Notes: a model not told the origin generated them from the sequence alone. 64,000 nt of DNA from Fundidesulfovibrio putealis DSM 16056 (GCF_000429325.1 NZ_AUBQ01000006.1:264321-328320), one strand, 5' to 3'; counted from the first letter of the stretch, positions 35,201 to 44,315 are shown. A program made the numbers and translations.

Positions 35201-38200
35201 CGGCCAAAGACCTGCGCGTCGGCTTCGGTCGCTCCCAGATGGCGCAGCACTTCCTGGCTCTGGAACCAGGCCATTTCAAACGCGCGTTCGACGAAGTGCC
35301 GGTCGGCATACTTTTCGAGCACTGTCAGGGCCGCGTCGCGCGTGCCGGCCACGCCGGAAATGATCTGCACGCTGGCCGATTCATCGGGCGCAAGGGTGAT
35401 GATGCGCCGGATCGCCACGATGGGATCAAGCACGGAACCGCCGGTGTTGGAGAGCATTGCCGGTGAGCCGTCATCCAGCGCTGCCGGATTGGCGGCGCTG
35501 CGGCCCCGCCCGATGAACCTTGCGCGGTCGGTCTCGAAGGACGGCTCGCCTGCGGTCGCGCCGGGCGCCGCCAGCAGGTGGAACATGAGCGGCAGCTGCT
35601 CTCCCGGCGTGCGGGGACGCCGGGTGCAGAGGATGGCCTGACGGTCTGGCAGGATCTCGGTCTGCACGAACAGGTTGCTGAAGGCGCGATGGGAGAGGTC
35701 GGCATTGAGGGGGGCCATCACGACCTCGGCGTAGCTGGTGACCTCGATGCGGCGGGTGCGCGAGGACATGTTTGTGAGCGTGACGCGGCGGATTTCCACA
35801 TCGTCTTCCGGAGACACGCTGATCTCCGTGTGGGTTTCGATGGCCTGGTCGCGCCTGCGGTATTCGGCCCGCCCCTGCACGAAGGTCGCCTCGTAGTGAT
35901 CGGCCTTGCGCAGCGTCGGCTGATGCGCGGTGGACCAGTAACGGCCTGTGTCGGTGTCGCGCAGGTAGATGAAGGCGCCCCAGCAATCCGTGGTGGCGTC
36001 CTCGCGCCAGCGGGTTACGGCCAGATCGTGCCAGCGGCTGTAGCCGCCGCCCGCATTGGTCGTCATCACGTGGTACCTGCCGTTGGACAGCAGGTGCACT
36101 TCCGGCATCGGCGTGTTGGGGTCTGTGAAGGCGCGCATGATCGCGTCCGCTTCCGCTGCGGCCGGGCGCGCGGAGGCGCTCACTTCCGCTGCGTGCGGGT
36201 GGAGCGTCGCCCCCTTCTTGGGCACGCGTTCCTGCAACAGCAGATCCGTGGCCCGCACCTGGGGGGAGGCCATGAAGCGGCGTTGCATGGGCTGGCCCAG
36301 AAGGACATGCTCGAAAGCCAGGAGGCTCATGCCCTGATGGTGCGCCATGAACGCCCGCACCACTGCGTGGCTCTTGCCGCGCAGCACGCGCGAGGGCGTG
36401 TAGTCCACGGCTTCGTAGAAGCCGTACGCGCCCTGGAATTCGCTGCTCGCCAGCGTTTGCAGATTGCGGCAGGCCTCCCTGGGCAGCACCATGAGGGCCA
36501 GCGCGCTGGCGTAGGGCGCGATCACCAGATCGTCCCCCAGGCCTCGCTTGAAGCCGAGCCCGGGGACGCCGAAGGCCCGGTACTGATAGACGTGGTGCAC
36601 GTCGGTGGCGTTGTAGCAGGATTCGGATATTCCCCAGGGAACGCCGCGCTGGCGGCCATACTCGATCTGGCGGGACACCGCAGCCTTGCAGGTCTGCTCC
36701 AGCAGGGTGCTCTCGTAGCTGGGCATGACGAGTTGCGGCATGAGGTACTCGAACATGGAGCCGCTCCAGGAGATGAGGCTCACGTCGCGGCCATGGCTGG
36801 TGAGAAGCCTCCCCAGCGAGAACCAGTGCTTTTGCGGGATCTGCCCCTGGGCGATGAGCAGGAAGCTCGTCAGGCGTGCCTCCGACGCCAGCAGGTCGTA
36901 GCAGGAGGGGTCGCGGCGGCGTTCGCCCACGTCGTAGCCGATGGTAAGCAGGTCGCGCGACGTGTCGTAGAGAAATTCAAAATCCATTGCGGCCAGTTCC
37001 CGGCAACGCTCCATCATGTCGTCGATGATCGCCAGGCGCTCCAGCGCGGCTGCACGCTGTGATGCAAACCCGGCTGGCTGCATGGGGTCGATCACGCCCT
37101 GGGCCAGCTCCGCCAGTCCTGGAATGTCGCCCGCCGTGTGCGTGTCAGCGACCAGCGTCCTGATGTCGTCCTCAATCATGCGGGCCTGCTGGACGAACGC
37201 GTTCGCCCAGAAATTCAGTTCGTCGTCGAGTGCTGTTGGCGGCAGCGACGAGGCAAGCCCCTCGCCATGGCGGCGAATCTCGGCCAGGGCGATGCCGACA
37301 GCGGCCAGCGTTCGCGGCAGCCCGTCGCGCGTGAGGGCTTGCAGGGTGTCCTGAAGCAGCCTGATCTTCTTCGCGAGTTCGGGGATGCGTGAGGCGGGCG
37401 CGCATTCGGAGAGCACCTGCACGGTATCCTGAAGCCCGTGGAACGCGCGCGGGGAGAGCACCGGATGGTCTTTCAGCTCGGCAAGGCCCGCCTGCAACGT
37501 GAGCAGGCTTCCCGCCAGGTTGCCGCTGTCCACCGAGGAGACATACTGCGGGCGAAGCGGAGTCAGCGTGCGGGTGTCGTACCAGTTGTAGAAATGGCCG
37601 CGATAGCGCTCCAGCTTCTCCATGGTGGACATGGTGTTGCCCGCCAGCCGCAGAAATTCTCCGGCGGGGATATAACCGAAATCGTAGGCGGCCAATGCAG
37701 ACAGCAGGGACATGCCCATGTTCGTTGGCGAGGTGCGCGAGGCGATGACCGCAGATGGATACTCCTGGAAGTTGTCGGGCGGGAGCCAGTTGTCCTGCGG
37801 CCCCACGAACTCCGCGAAGAAGCGCCACGTTCTCCTGGCGGACGCCCGCAGGAATTTCCGCTGTTCCTCTGTCAGATCTTGCGCAGGCGGCAGGAGTGGG
37901 AGGCTGATCCACCAGCCCACGGCGGGAGAGAGCAGCCACAGGAGCAGCACCGGCGCGCAGGAGATCAAGCCCGCAGGGTGGAGGGTCCACACCGCGAAGC
38001 CCAGCGCCGATGCCAGAAGCGGTGCGGCCCACATCTCAACGCAGAACGCCGCCAGCGTCCGGCGCGCGTTGCGCCGGGCATAGCTGGGCATGTGCCACAG
38101 CAGCAAACCGCGCCGGGTGAACAGCATCCGAAGGCCCGAGCGCAGGATCGCGTCCACGCAGATGAGCGCGTCGTACGGCAGGAAGGTGAGCGTCAGCAGG

Positions 38201-40815
38201 GCGAGCGCCAAAGGACGACCGGCTGATCTGCCCGCAAGCGCCGTGTGCACCAGCCAGTTGCGGTCGTCCGGTTTGCGGACGAGTTCTATGACGGCCCGCA
38301 ACAGGTCGGGCAGGAACACCACGCCCGCCACCAGCAGGGTCCAGAACCACGGCGACCCCGGCCCGAGCAGCCAGCCGCCCGCCAGCAGGGCGAACAGCGA
38401 CGGCGGCACAAGGCTGCGCCGGATGTTGTCGAAAATTTTCCAGACCGACAGGGCGGTGAGGGGATTGGGCTGCCGCCTTGATTTCGTTCCATCCGGCCCC
38501 GGCGGTCCAAGAACGCTCGGGAGCAGCCACCCGGCCAGTTGCCAGTCGCCACGGATCCACCTGTGGCGTCGGCTCGTCTCGATTGCGTAACTGGCGGGAT
38601 GCTCCTCGATAAGGTCCACATCGGTCACCAGGGCGGAGCGGGCATAGCCGCTCTCCAGCAGGTCGTGGCTGAGGATGAGGTTCTCGGGAAAGCGCCCGTC
38701 CACGGCCTGGCGGAAGGCGTCCACATCATAGATGCCCTTGCCGATGAACGATCCTTCTCCGAAGAGATCCTGATAGACGTCGGACACTTCGCGCGAATAG
38801 GGGTCGATGCCGGACTCGCCCGCGAACAACTTGGTGAACAGCGAATGCCCCGCGCTGGTCAGGCTGATGGACGCGCGGGGTTGCAGGATGGCGTACCCGT
38901 CGACGATGCGCCCCTTCGCGGCGTCGTACACCGGCCTGTTGAGAGGGTGGGCGATGTTGCCGATGAGCGTGCGCGCCGTGTCGCGCGGCAGTTGCGTGTC
39001 CGTGTCCAGGGTGATGACGTACTTGATCGAGCCAAGGACGCCCAGGTCTCCGACGATGTCGGAGAATGCGGCGACGTCGCCGCCGCGCAGCACGGAGTTG
39101 AACTGCTCCAGCTTGCCGCGCTTGCGCTCAAAGCCCATCCAGACCTGTTCGTACGGATTCCAGACCCGTGGCCGGTGGAACAGGTAAAAGACGCAGGGGC
39201 GGTCGTCCCGGTAGGTCTCGTTGAGCGCCTGCACGGCCGCGCGGGCGTGCGACAGCAGCTCTTCATCTCCGGGGAGGGTGCGCTCGGGGGCGTCACGGTA
39301 ATCCGTCAGCAAGGCAAAGAACAGATTGCGGTCGCGGTTCCCAAGGTATCGGATCTCCAGGGCTTCGAGAAGATCATCGATTTCCTGCGGCGTGCTGAGC
39401 AGGGTGGGGACTATCACCATGGTGCGGTGCGCAGATGGGATTCCCTTTGAAAAATCCATGCGCGGCAAGCCGCGCGGAGGCAGGAAAAGTGTGACCAGCA
39501 GGTTCACCAGGGAGACGGCCAGCGTGGAGACCCCGAGCACGCCAGCCACCGCCAGCAGCCAGTACCTCCAGTCATCCGGACCGGGCACGGAGATGCTGGC
39601 GAGCACGACCGACGCTGCCATTGCCGTGAGCACCAGGATGGAGCCGAGGTAGACGGCCAGCCGGAGTTGTCGGCTCGTTGCGCGAAGGCGCGATTTCAAA
39701 GTGGGGCGGAAGCCTACCGCCCTTTCCAGCACGTGGTGGCCCTGGTCGACCAGGTAGTACCCGACGTGCGCGGTTCGATTCCCGGTTCCAAACGCCTGGG
39801 CAGCGGCCTTGGCGAGGCTGAGCGTTTCACGCGCCACCTCCGGTTCGCTCCTGGGGCTGCCCTTGGCCACTTCCTCGATCACGTGGCGGTATCGGTCGCG
39901 GGTGGAAAAATCCTGAAGGGCATGCATTCCGGCCGGGTCCTCGCGCAGTGTCCGCTCGACCACGCTTTGCGACTCGACGTAATCGCGCCAGTCCATCGCG
40001 CCGATGAAGCGCAGGCTGCTGATGCTGTTGGCAATGGCGATCTGGTTGGCGGCAGCCGTCCTTCCGGCTGCTTCCGACAACTGGGTCGCCGTGACCCCCT
40101 GTTCCCGCAGCTTCTGCTCGACCCAGGTCTGCACAAAGGCCATGGCGGAGCCCTGGGCTTGAAGCCGTGCATAGAACTCTTCCACGAAGGGGGCAGTCAG
40201 GGGAACGTCCGCGTTGGCGAATTTGGCCAGTTGTTGGATAAGTTGTTTCGGCTCGAGCTCTGCGGTCGCGAGCATGCGGTCTGCCCAGAGGATGGCCGCA
40301 TCCCTCTCTTCGCGCCTGCGCGCTATGCGAACGCCGACACGCCGGATATTTTCCAACAACGCAAGCTGCAGCATGATGGGGAACGCCCAGAGTTCGCCCA
40401 GCCTCAACGGTTCAACGGTCTGGTAAGCGGCTATGAACTGGTGGGCGTTGTCGCTGTCGACGCGGCCATCCATGTGCGAAATCAGCTCCAGGGCCAGCTC
40501 GTAGATGCGCGGGAAACCGGCTGATGCTCCGTCGGCCAGGCGGGGCAGCTGCCTGCTGTACCCGCGCGGCAGATGGCGGCGGGCCATGACGATCTGCTGT
40601 TCGATGAGATAGAAATTGTCCAGGAGCCAGACTTCCGCAGGGACGATCCGCTGGCCCTGCGTGGCCGACGCCGTCACGACGTCATAGGCCGCCAACAGGA
40701 CGCGGGCGTTGTCCGCCAGCCGTGGCAACAGCTTGTCCGGTCCAGGCTTTGGGTCGATTCGATGCTGGACGGCCAGCATGACAGCGTGGCGCTCCAGTTG
40801 CTTTATGCTGAACAA
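32242..40815 (-). CDS. ndvB: Cyclic beta-1,2-glucan synthase
   Basis: A 2857-residue inner-membrane enzyme that makes cyclic beta-1,2-glucan for the periplasm. Order: helical N-terminus; membrane helices near residues 410-470; glycosyltransferase (GT84) with ITLDTDTQLPRDTAR near 605 and RHRWIRGDWQ near 752; further helices; a glucoamylase-like domain around 1300-1500; two beta-sandwich parts; and a GH94 phosphorylase-like domain with YGFRDQLQDTM and GCGDWNDGMN (near 2528) that trims chain length. Size is normal for the family. The frame opens at TTG 40815, but 28 further family-like codons (including LLRSE just before TTG) lie upstream without a standard start codon, see finding. Confidence 0.95.
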   Translation of the reverse strand: MFSIKQLERHAVMLAVQHRIDPKPGPDKLLPRLADNARVLLAAYDVVTASATQGQRIVPAEVWLLDNFYLIEQQIVMARRHLPRGYSRQLPRLADGASAGFPRIYELALELISHMDGRVDSDNAHQFIAAYQTVEPLRLGELWAFPIMLQLALLENIRRVGVRIARRREERDAAILWADRMLATAELEPKQLIQQLAKFANADVPLTAPFVEEFYARLQAQGSAMAFVQTWVEQKLREQGVTATQLSEAAGRTAAANQIAIANSISSLRFIGAMDWRDYVESQSVVERTLREDPAGMHALQDFSTRDRYRHVIEEVAKGSPRSEPEVARETLSLAKAAAQAFGTGNRTAHVGYYLVDQGHHVLERAVGFRPTLKSRLRATSRQLRLAVYLGSILVLTAMAASVVLASISVPGPDDWRYWLLAVAGVLGVSTLAVSLVNLLVTLFLPPRGLPRMDFSKGIPSAHRTMVIVPTLLSTPQEIDDLLEALEIRYLGNRDRNLFFALLTDYRDAPERTLPGDEELLSHARAAVQALNETYRDDRPCVFYLFHRPRVWNPYEQVWMGFERKRGKLEQFNSVLRGGDVAAFSDIVGDLGVLGSIKYVITLDTDTQLPRDTARTLIGNIAHPLNRPVYDAAKGRIVDGYAILQPRASISLTSAGHSLFTKLFAGESGIDPYSREVSDVYQDLFGEGSFIGKGIYDVDAFRQAVDGRFPENLILSHDLLESGYARSALVTDVDLIEEHPASYAIETSRRHRWIRGDWQLAGWLLPSVLGPPGPDGTKSRRQPNPLTALSVWKIFDNIRRSLVPPSLFALLAGGWLLGPGSPWFWTLLVAGVVFLPDLLRAVIELVRKPDDRNWLVHTALAGRSAGRPLALALLTLTFLPYDALICVDAILRSGLRMLFTRRGLLLWHMPSYARRNARRTLAAFCVEMWAAPLLASALGFAVWTLHPAGLISCAPVLLLWLLSPAVGWWISLPLLPPAQDLTEEQRKFLRASARRTWRFFAEFVGPQDNWLPPDNFQEYPSAVIASRTSPTNMGMSLLSALAAYDFGYIPAGEFLRLAGNTMSTMEKLERYRGHFYNWYDTRTLTPLRPQYVSSVDSGNLAGSLLTLQAGLAELKDHPVLSPRAFHGLQDTVQVLSECAPASRIPELAKKIRLLQDTLQALTRDGLPRTLAAVGIALAEIRRHGEGLASSLPPTALDDELNFWANAFVQQARMIEDDIRTLVADTHTAGDIPGLAELAQGVIDPMQPAGFASQRAAALERLAIIDDMMERCRELAAMDFEFLYDTSRDLLTIGYDVGERRRDPSCYDLLASEARLTSFLLIAQGQIPQKHWFSLGRLLTSHGRDVSLISWSGSMFEYLMPQLVMPSYESTLLEQTCKAAVSRQIEYGRQRGVPWGISESCYNATDVHHVYQYRAFGVPGLGFKRGLGDDLVIAPYASALALMVLPREACRNLQTLASSEFQGAYGFYEAVDYTPSRVLRGKSHAVVRAFMAHHQGMSLLAFEHVLLGQPMQRRFMASPQVRATDLLLQERVPKKGATLHPHAAEVSASARPAAAEADAIMRAFTDPNTPMPEVHLLSNGRYHVMTTNAGGGYSRWHDLAVTRWREDATTDCWGAFIYLRDTDTGRYWSTAHQPTLRKADHYEATFVQGRAEYRRRDQAIETHTEISVSPEDDVEIRRVTLTNMSSRTRRIEVTSYAEVVMAPLNADLSHRAFSNLFVQTEILPDRQAILCTRRPRTPGEQLPLMFHLLAAPGATAGEPSFETDRARFIGRGRSAANPAALDDGSPAMLSNTGGSVLDPIVAIRRIITLAPDESASVQIISGVAGTRDAALTVLEKYADRHFVERAFEMAWFQSQEVLRHLGATEADAQVFGRLATSVIYGSPTRRAAPSVIARNQLGQAGLWRFAISGDLPIVLLRISDLNRIGLVKEVLQAHAYWRMKGLSSDLIILNEDFTSYRAVLQDQIMGFINAGPEAQVLDKPGGVFVRRAEELSEEDRVLFQTVARVVLTDSTESLSEQVERRVLADRAPKRLDPTLRRPPDPVHPLHARERIFCNGLGGFTPDGREYVITMEPGQTTPAPWANVIASPHIGTVVSESGSAYTWVENAHEFRLTTWHNDPLSDTSAEAFYIRDETTGAFWSPSPLPARGRSGYVCRHGFGYSVFEHYESGISSEMHTYVAMDAPVKFVVVKLRNHSKRSRRLSLTGYWELVLGEWRHANLMHVVTETDPHSGAMFARNAYGRECAHRVVFAHVSELARSMTGSRTEFIGRNGSLNNPAAMSRRRLSGKTGASLDPCAAIQARIELAEGQEREIVFIFGAARHTDEAQHFIQRFSGPAGARQALEEVWSHWNRTLGAVHVETPDAALNVMANGWLVYQTLSCRVWGRSGYYQSGGAYGFRDQLQDTMALVHATPWLAREQLIRCAERQFLQGDVQHWWHPPGGQGVRTHFSDDYLWLAYATCRYVLATGDTGVLDEQVHFLEGRELDPNEEAYYDQPQRSTEAASLYEHCVRALRHGLRFGDHHLPLMGCGDWNDGMNLVGHEGKGESVWLAWFLYENLQLFAGLARERGDEIFAETFSRHASLLRNNIEANAWDGGWYRRAYFDDGSPLGSAENEECQIDSISQSWAVISGGGDPLRARQAMDAVDARLVRRDAKLIQLLAPPFDKSDIEPGYIKGYVPGVRENGGQYTHAAIWATTAFAMMGDKKRAWELFDMLSPVNHGSTAEDIERYKVEPYVMCADIYGAAPHTSRGGWTWYTGASGWMYRLSVETLLGLHLEVDSLRIAPCMPDHWDSYRLHYRFRETFYHITVRRVDGKADRVIRVTVDGAVTEDAGPARMEQISGRIRLVDDHQDHHVEVQMA

Positions 40816-41070
40816 TTCCGAGCGCAGCAGCTCAGTATCCTGGTCGCCCCGTAGCGCGGTACGCGTGCGTGCCGTGAGTGCAAACGCGTTGATTACTATG
40901 GTAGTATCCTCGTAATGATGGGTGAATAAGTATTGTTGTCTTTAGGGAAATACCCTGCATTGTCTGTTTATGAGAGGGTTGTGTCCAGGTTTATTTCAGA
41001 AATAATCATAATAGGTGATGTATAAGTCGTGATTATTGATGTTGGAGTGTGCATGCCAGGTTTTCAATGC
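40816..41070. other. AT-rich leader of the glucan synthase gene
   Basis: AT-rich stretch that must hold the ndvB promoter. In-frame codons without a stop reach back to 40920; the nearest ribosome-like site, GAGG at about 40911-40908, stands eight bases before an ATA codon at 40899. Repeated TATTAT and TATGAT hexamers near 41000-41020 could be -10 boxes. Confidence 0.4.
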
Positions 41071-41101
41071 GCCAGGCAGGGGTTGTTGGTCCCTGCCTGG
41101 C
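41071..41101 (-). terminator. Hairpin after the vWA-OmpA gene
   Basis: A perfect 11-bp stem GCCAGGCAGGG with its complement around a 9-base loop, 22 bases after the stop. It lacks a T-run, so its strength is uncertain. Confidence 0.55.
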
Positions 41102-41122
41102 TGGAATCAGATTTGTTGAGTT

Positions 41123-42181
41123 TTATTGCACGGGCTTGAACTTGATCTCCACGCGACGGTTCAGCTTGCGGCCTTCAGCGGTTGCATTGTCGGCGCGCGG
41201 CTGGGACTCGCCGTATCCGATGGCCGTGATGCGGCCCGCTTCGACGCCCTTCTTCACGAAGTAGGACTTCACCGAGTTGGCGCGGCGGTTGGACAAGGCC
41301 TGGTTGTAGCTGTCCGAGCCGACGGAGTCGGTGTGGCCTTCGAGGACGACGTCCATGTTGGACTTGGACTTGCTCATGGCGACGCCTTCATCAAGCACCG
41401 GGATGAATTCGGGCTTGATGTTGTACTTGTCGAAGTCGAAGTAGATGGAGCGGAAGACCACGGTCTCGCTGCCCATGTCGGACAGTTCCTGGTACAGGCC
41501 GCATCTCATGAAGTTCAGGCGCGCGGCCTGGTCGCGAAGGAAGTCTTCACCCTTCACGAAGCACGAGCACCTGGACAGGGCGGCGATCTGCTTCAGGACG
41601 CTCTCGCCGTGCTTGCTGTCGGCGAAGCTGACCACCATGAAGCACAGCTTGTCGCCGTACTTGGCCTGAAGGCGCTTGGCTTCGACCACGGCATCGATGC
41701 CCAGGTTTTCGTCGCCGTCCGAGAACAGGACGACCGCGGTCCTGCCGGACAGGTTGCCGAGCACCTTGTCGAGTTCCTGCAAGCCGGGACCCATGGGGGT
41801 TACGCGGCCATAGGTTTCGTAATCGATGCTGATGGGGTCGATGGCGTTGGCCACATTTGCCCGGCTGTACGGGGCCATGCCTGCGTACTGCCTGAAGGGG
41901 GCGAAGGTGTACACGCCGCTCTTGTAGCCCAGGTCCGGGACGAGGTTGTTGAATTCCACCATGGCGGATTTGGCCAGAACGATCTTGGATTGTCCGCCAA
42001 GGTCGACGATCCGCACGCCCTTGTAGAAGAACTTCATCGAGCTGGAATGATCCAGGAAGAGAATGAAGTTGTCGACTGAGGGCACAAGCTTTGCCGCTGC
42101 GGCGGGAATCGCCGTGACAAGCAAGGCGATGGCCAGCAGTGCGGGAATGACGCGCATTTGTCTGGTACTGGTATTGGTCAT
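41123..42181 (-). CDS. Exported vWA-OmpA fusion protein
   Basis: A 352-residue periplasmic or outer-membrane-linked protein. Signal peptide ending TAIPAAAAK; a von Willebrand A domain with the metal site ILFLDHSSSMKF (DxSxS) and AVVLFSDGDEN; then a C-terminal OmpA/MotB peptidoglycan-binding domain (YFDFDKYNIKPEF, VVLEGHTDSVGSDSYNQALS, NRRVEIKF). AGAGG precedes the ATG. It should tether a metal-dependent adhesion domain to the cell wall. It opens a minus-strand group of small envelope genes. Confidence 0.9.
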   Translation of the reverse strand: MTNTSTRQMRVIPALLAIALLVTAIPAAAAKLVPSVDNFILFLDHSSSMKFFYKGVRIVDLGGQSKIVLAKSAMVEFNNLVPDLGYKSGVYTFAPFRQYAGMAPYSRANVANAIDPISIDYETYGRVTPMGPGLQELDKVLGNLSGRTAVVLFSDGDENLGIDAVVEAKRLQAKYGDKLCFMVVSFADSKHGESVLKQIAALSRCSCFVKGEDFLRDQAARLNFMRCGLYQELSDMGSETVVFRSIYFDFDKYNIKPEFIPVLDEGVAMSKSKSNMDVVLEGHTDSVGSDSYNQALSNRRANSVKSYFVKKGVEAGRITAIGYGESQPRADNATAEGRKLNRRVEIKFKPVQ

Positions 42182-42257
42182 ATAAACCTCTTGGTTTTCG
42201 GGTGATGCGTTGTGAGAAGCACTCCTGACGCTGTCGGCGGCAAGCTAGATTGATGGC

Positions 42258-42539
42258 TTAAAACACGTTGGCATTGCACACCCATCCCTTCTCTCCGGTC
42301 TGCACGACTTCGACATAGGACCAGCCTCCGCCTGTGTCGTTGAAAATAACCCTCATCTCCTGGCCGAGGCCAAGCTTTTTCAGTTCGCCACAATAGGTTC
42401 CCTGGCAATTGCGCAGCGGGAGGTCCGTGAAACCAGCGATTACCGTGCTGGAGTTGGACATCGCCATTGCTGGAGCGATGTACAGGCTCAGAGCTGCAAG
42501 CAGTGAGAGTGAGCAGGTGATTGTTTTAAAGATTCTCAT
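42258..42539 (-). CDS. Exported SH3b domain protein
   Basis: A 93-residue secreted protein: signal peptide (SLLAALSLYIAPAMA) and one bacterial SH3-like domain, seen as STVIAGFTDLPLRNCQGTYC, LGLGQEMRVIFN and GWSYVEVV..GEKGWVC. Four cysteines may form disulfides. SH3b domains bind cell-wall peptides. AAGGAG precedes the ATG at 42539; the longer frame is not coding. Confidence 0.85.
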   Translation of the reverse strand: MRIFKTITCSLSLLAALSLYIAPAMAMSNSSTVIAGFTDLPLRNCQGTYCGELKKLGLGQEMRVIFNDTGGGWSYVEVVQTGEKGWVCNANVF

Positions 42540-42704
42540 TGAGAGCTCCTTGTTTGGTTTGTTATGAAAATACCCCACCCAGGTGTGCCGCTCTGCGTGG
42601 TGAGCAGAGGGTGGTTGGAGTGTTGCGTTTGAAATCGGAGCATAAGCGGTTGGTGTCGCGTCCGCTCATGCTCCGGTCGGCATGTGCGCGAGGCCCACGC
42701 GGAA

Positions 42705-43289
42705 TCAGTAGGGCTGGAGGCACTGCTCTCTTTGGAAGTCGCAGTTTTCCAGGCAGTTCCGCTTGCTTCCCAGGCCCGGGTCGTCATCGCAGCGGGAAGT
42801 GCATTTTCTCCATGATTCGTTGCAGTAGCTCAGGCTGCGCACCTGCTCGATTCTGGGATACGAATCGCCGCGCATGATGGGCAGGGGGTCTATGACCCTG
42901 CCGGCGCTGCTGTCGTCTATGTAGACGGTCCTGTTGGAGTTGTCCCTGTAGTACAACCGGCCACGGTCATCTGTTGAATAGCTGACGTTGTCGTCATCAA
43001 TGATGTAGTAGAGTCCTGCTGGACCCTGCTGCACCACGGGGCTTCTGTCTATGGTGTGCACGGATCCGGCCGTATCGACATAGTAAAGCTTCCCGTTGTT
43101 GTCGCGGTAGTATCTTCTGGACCCGTCATCTCCTCGATGGACGATGACAGCCCTCTCATTGACACGTGTGGTGGTTGCCTCGGTCGGTTCCGGGGGCGTT
43201 CTTTTCTTGGCGCAGCCATACGTTGCGCTTACAGCCAGGATGGCCGCGAAACACAACAACATCGTTCTGTGAATTCTTGATTCTTGCAT
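42705..43289 (-). CDS. Cys-rich lipoprotein with YYRDN repeats
   Basis: A 194-residue lipoprotein (lipobox VSATYGC). The middle has two or three repeats of a hydrophilic beta unit (RRYYRDNNGKLYYVDTAGS and GRLYYRDNSNRTVYIDDSS). The C-terminal 45 residues carry six cysteines as C-x6-C-x3-C, linker, C-x3-C-x6-C, the same pattern as in the next gene. GAGG six bases before the ATG. No family recognised. Confidence 0.75.
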   Translation of the reverse strand: MQESRIHRTMLLCFAAILAVSATYGCAKKRTPPEPTEATTTRVNERAVIVHRGDDGSRRYYRDNNGKLYYVDTAGSVHTIDRSPVVQQGPAGLYYIIDDDNVSYSTDDRGRLYYRDNSNRTVYIDDSSAGRVIDPLPIMRGDSYPRIEQVRSLSYCNESWRKCTSRCDDDPGLGSKRNCLENCDFQREQCLQPY

Positions 43290-43385
43290 GATTGTCCTCG
43301 CGTCCTATTCTTCATGTTTGCAGGCAAACGACGGTAGGCTGGAGTTCCTCACTGGTGATAAGGATCCCAGGCCTGTTTGCTGCGG

Positions 43386-43814
43386 TTATTGCGCCTTGCC
43401 ACACCCAGAGAAGGCGCTGTAGCAACTCGACGTGCAGGCATCGATATCGACCTGTGTTCTGTTGCGCGGATTGCTGCGACATGTGTTTTCACAATTCCTG
43501 TACTGCTGCTTGCAATATTCAGGTGTTTCGACGCCGCTTCGCCCCGTCTGGCTTGGCGGAGTTGCCGCAGGAGCTCCTGGATTATATATCCGCTCGTTCC
43601 CGTCTCGAATGACGAGTTGTCTGGCCGCGCAGGTCATGTTGCAGTCCACGCAGTCATGGTTGCAGGCAACGCTCGGGTCGCCGCCCGGTGGGACGTTGAC
43701 AGTGCATACGACCGTGCCGTCGGGGCGGATGCACTGGTAGGAATTGGGGCCTGCGGCGAAGGCCAGGGTGCTCAGGCAGGCCAGTGTCGCCATGGTGAAG
43801 ATGATGAGTTTCAT
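43386..43814 (-). CDS. Cys-rich exported protein
   Basis: A 142-residue secreted protein with signal peptide (FTMATLACLSTLAFAAG). The mature part begins like a short DUF4124-type strand (YQCIRPDGTVVCTV), then ACNHDCVDCNMTC and a Pro-rich linker. The C-terminus carries C-x6-C-x3-C, linker, C-x3-C-x6-C (YCKQQYRNCENTC and ACTSSCYSAFSGC). It matches the neighbour at 42705 in this pattern. AAGGACG before the ATG at 43814. Function unknown; twelve or more cysteines indicate a disulfide-bonded periplasmic protein. Confidence 0.75.
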   Translation of the reverse strand: MKLIIFTMATLACLSTLAFAAGPNSYQCIRPDGTVVCTVNVPPGGDPSVACNHDCVDCNMTCAARQLVIRDGNERIYNPGAPAATPPSQTGRSGVETPEYCKQQYRNCENTCRSNPRNRTQVDIDACTSSCYSAFSGCGKAQ

Positions 43815-43884
43815 TTCGACGTCCTTTTTTGGGGGCGGTTGCGGCAACCGCATGGATCGCCGCCTTGTGCTGAGATACTGCTCC

Positions 43885-44205
43885 CTATTGTTGTCCCTTG
43901 ACGCGCATGTCGTTGCGGACGGCCTTTACCCCGCTTACCCGGCGTGAAACCTCGACAGCTCTCCTGATCTCCGCGCTTGAGCCTACAAACCCGCTCAACT
44001 GGACCACGCCCTTGAATGTTTCAACGTTTATCTCGGCAGATGAAAGAGTCGGTTCCTGGAGAATTGCTGTTTTGACTTTTGCCGTGATGGCAGAGTCGTC
44101 GATATACTCCCCGGTCCCCTCTTGCGTCCTGGTGGATGCGCATCCGAGCGAAATAACAAGGATGAACATGGCCAATACGAGTGAAGTATTCATTGCTAGT
44201 CTCAT
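43885..44205 (-). CDS. BON domain lipoprotein
   Basis: A 106-residue lipoprotein (lipobox VISLGC) with one BON domain: DDSAITAKVKTAILQEPTLS, then INVETFKGVVQLSGFVGSSA and VSGVKAVRNDMRV. BON proteins such as OsmY protect the envelope under osmotic stress and bind phospholipid. AGGAG seven bases before the ATG at 44205; the upstream open frame is not coding. Confidence 0.92.
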   Translation of the reverse strand: MRLAMNTSLVLAMFILVISLGCASTRTQEGTGEYIDDSAITAKVKTAILQEPTLSSAEINVETFKGVVQLSGFVGSSAEIRRAVEVSRRVSGVKAVRNDMRVKGQQ

Positions 44206-44315
44206 GTCTTGTCTCCTGTTTTGATTTGTGTTTGTGTTGTTATGTGTTGATGGTGTTTTAAGTTGGAGTGCATTGTTTGGACTGTATGGTGTTGTTGTGC
44301 TGACGGGTCCATTAT

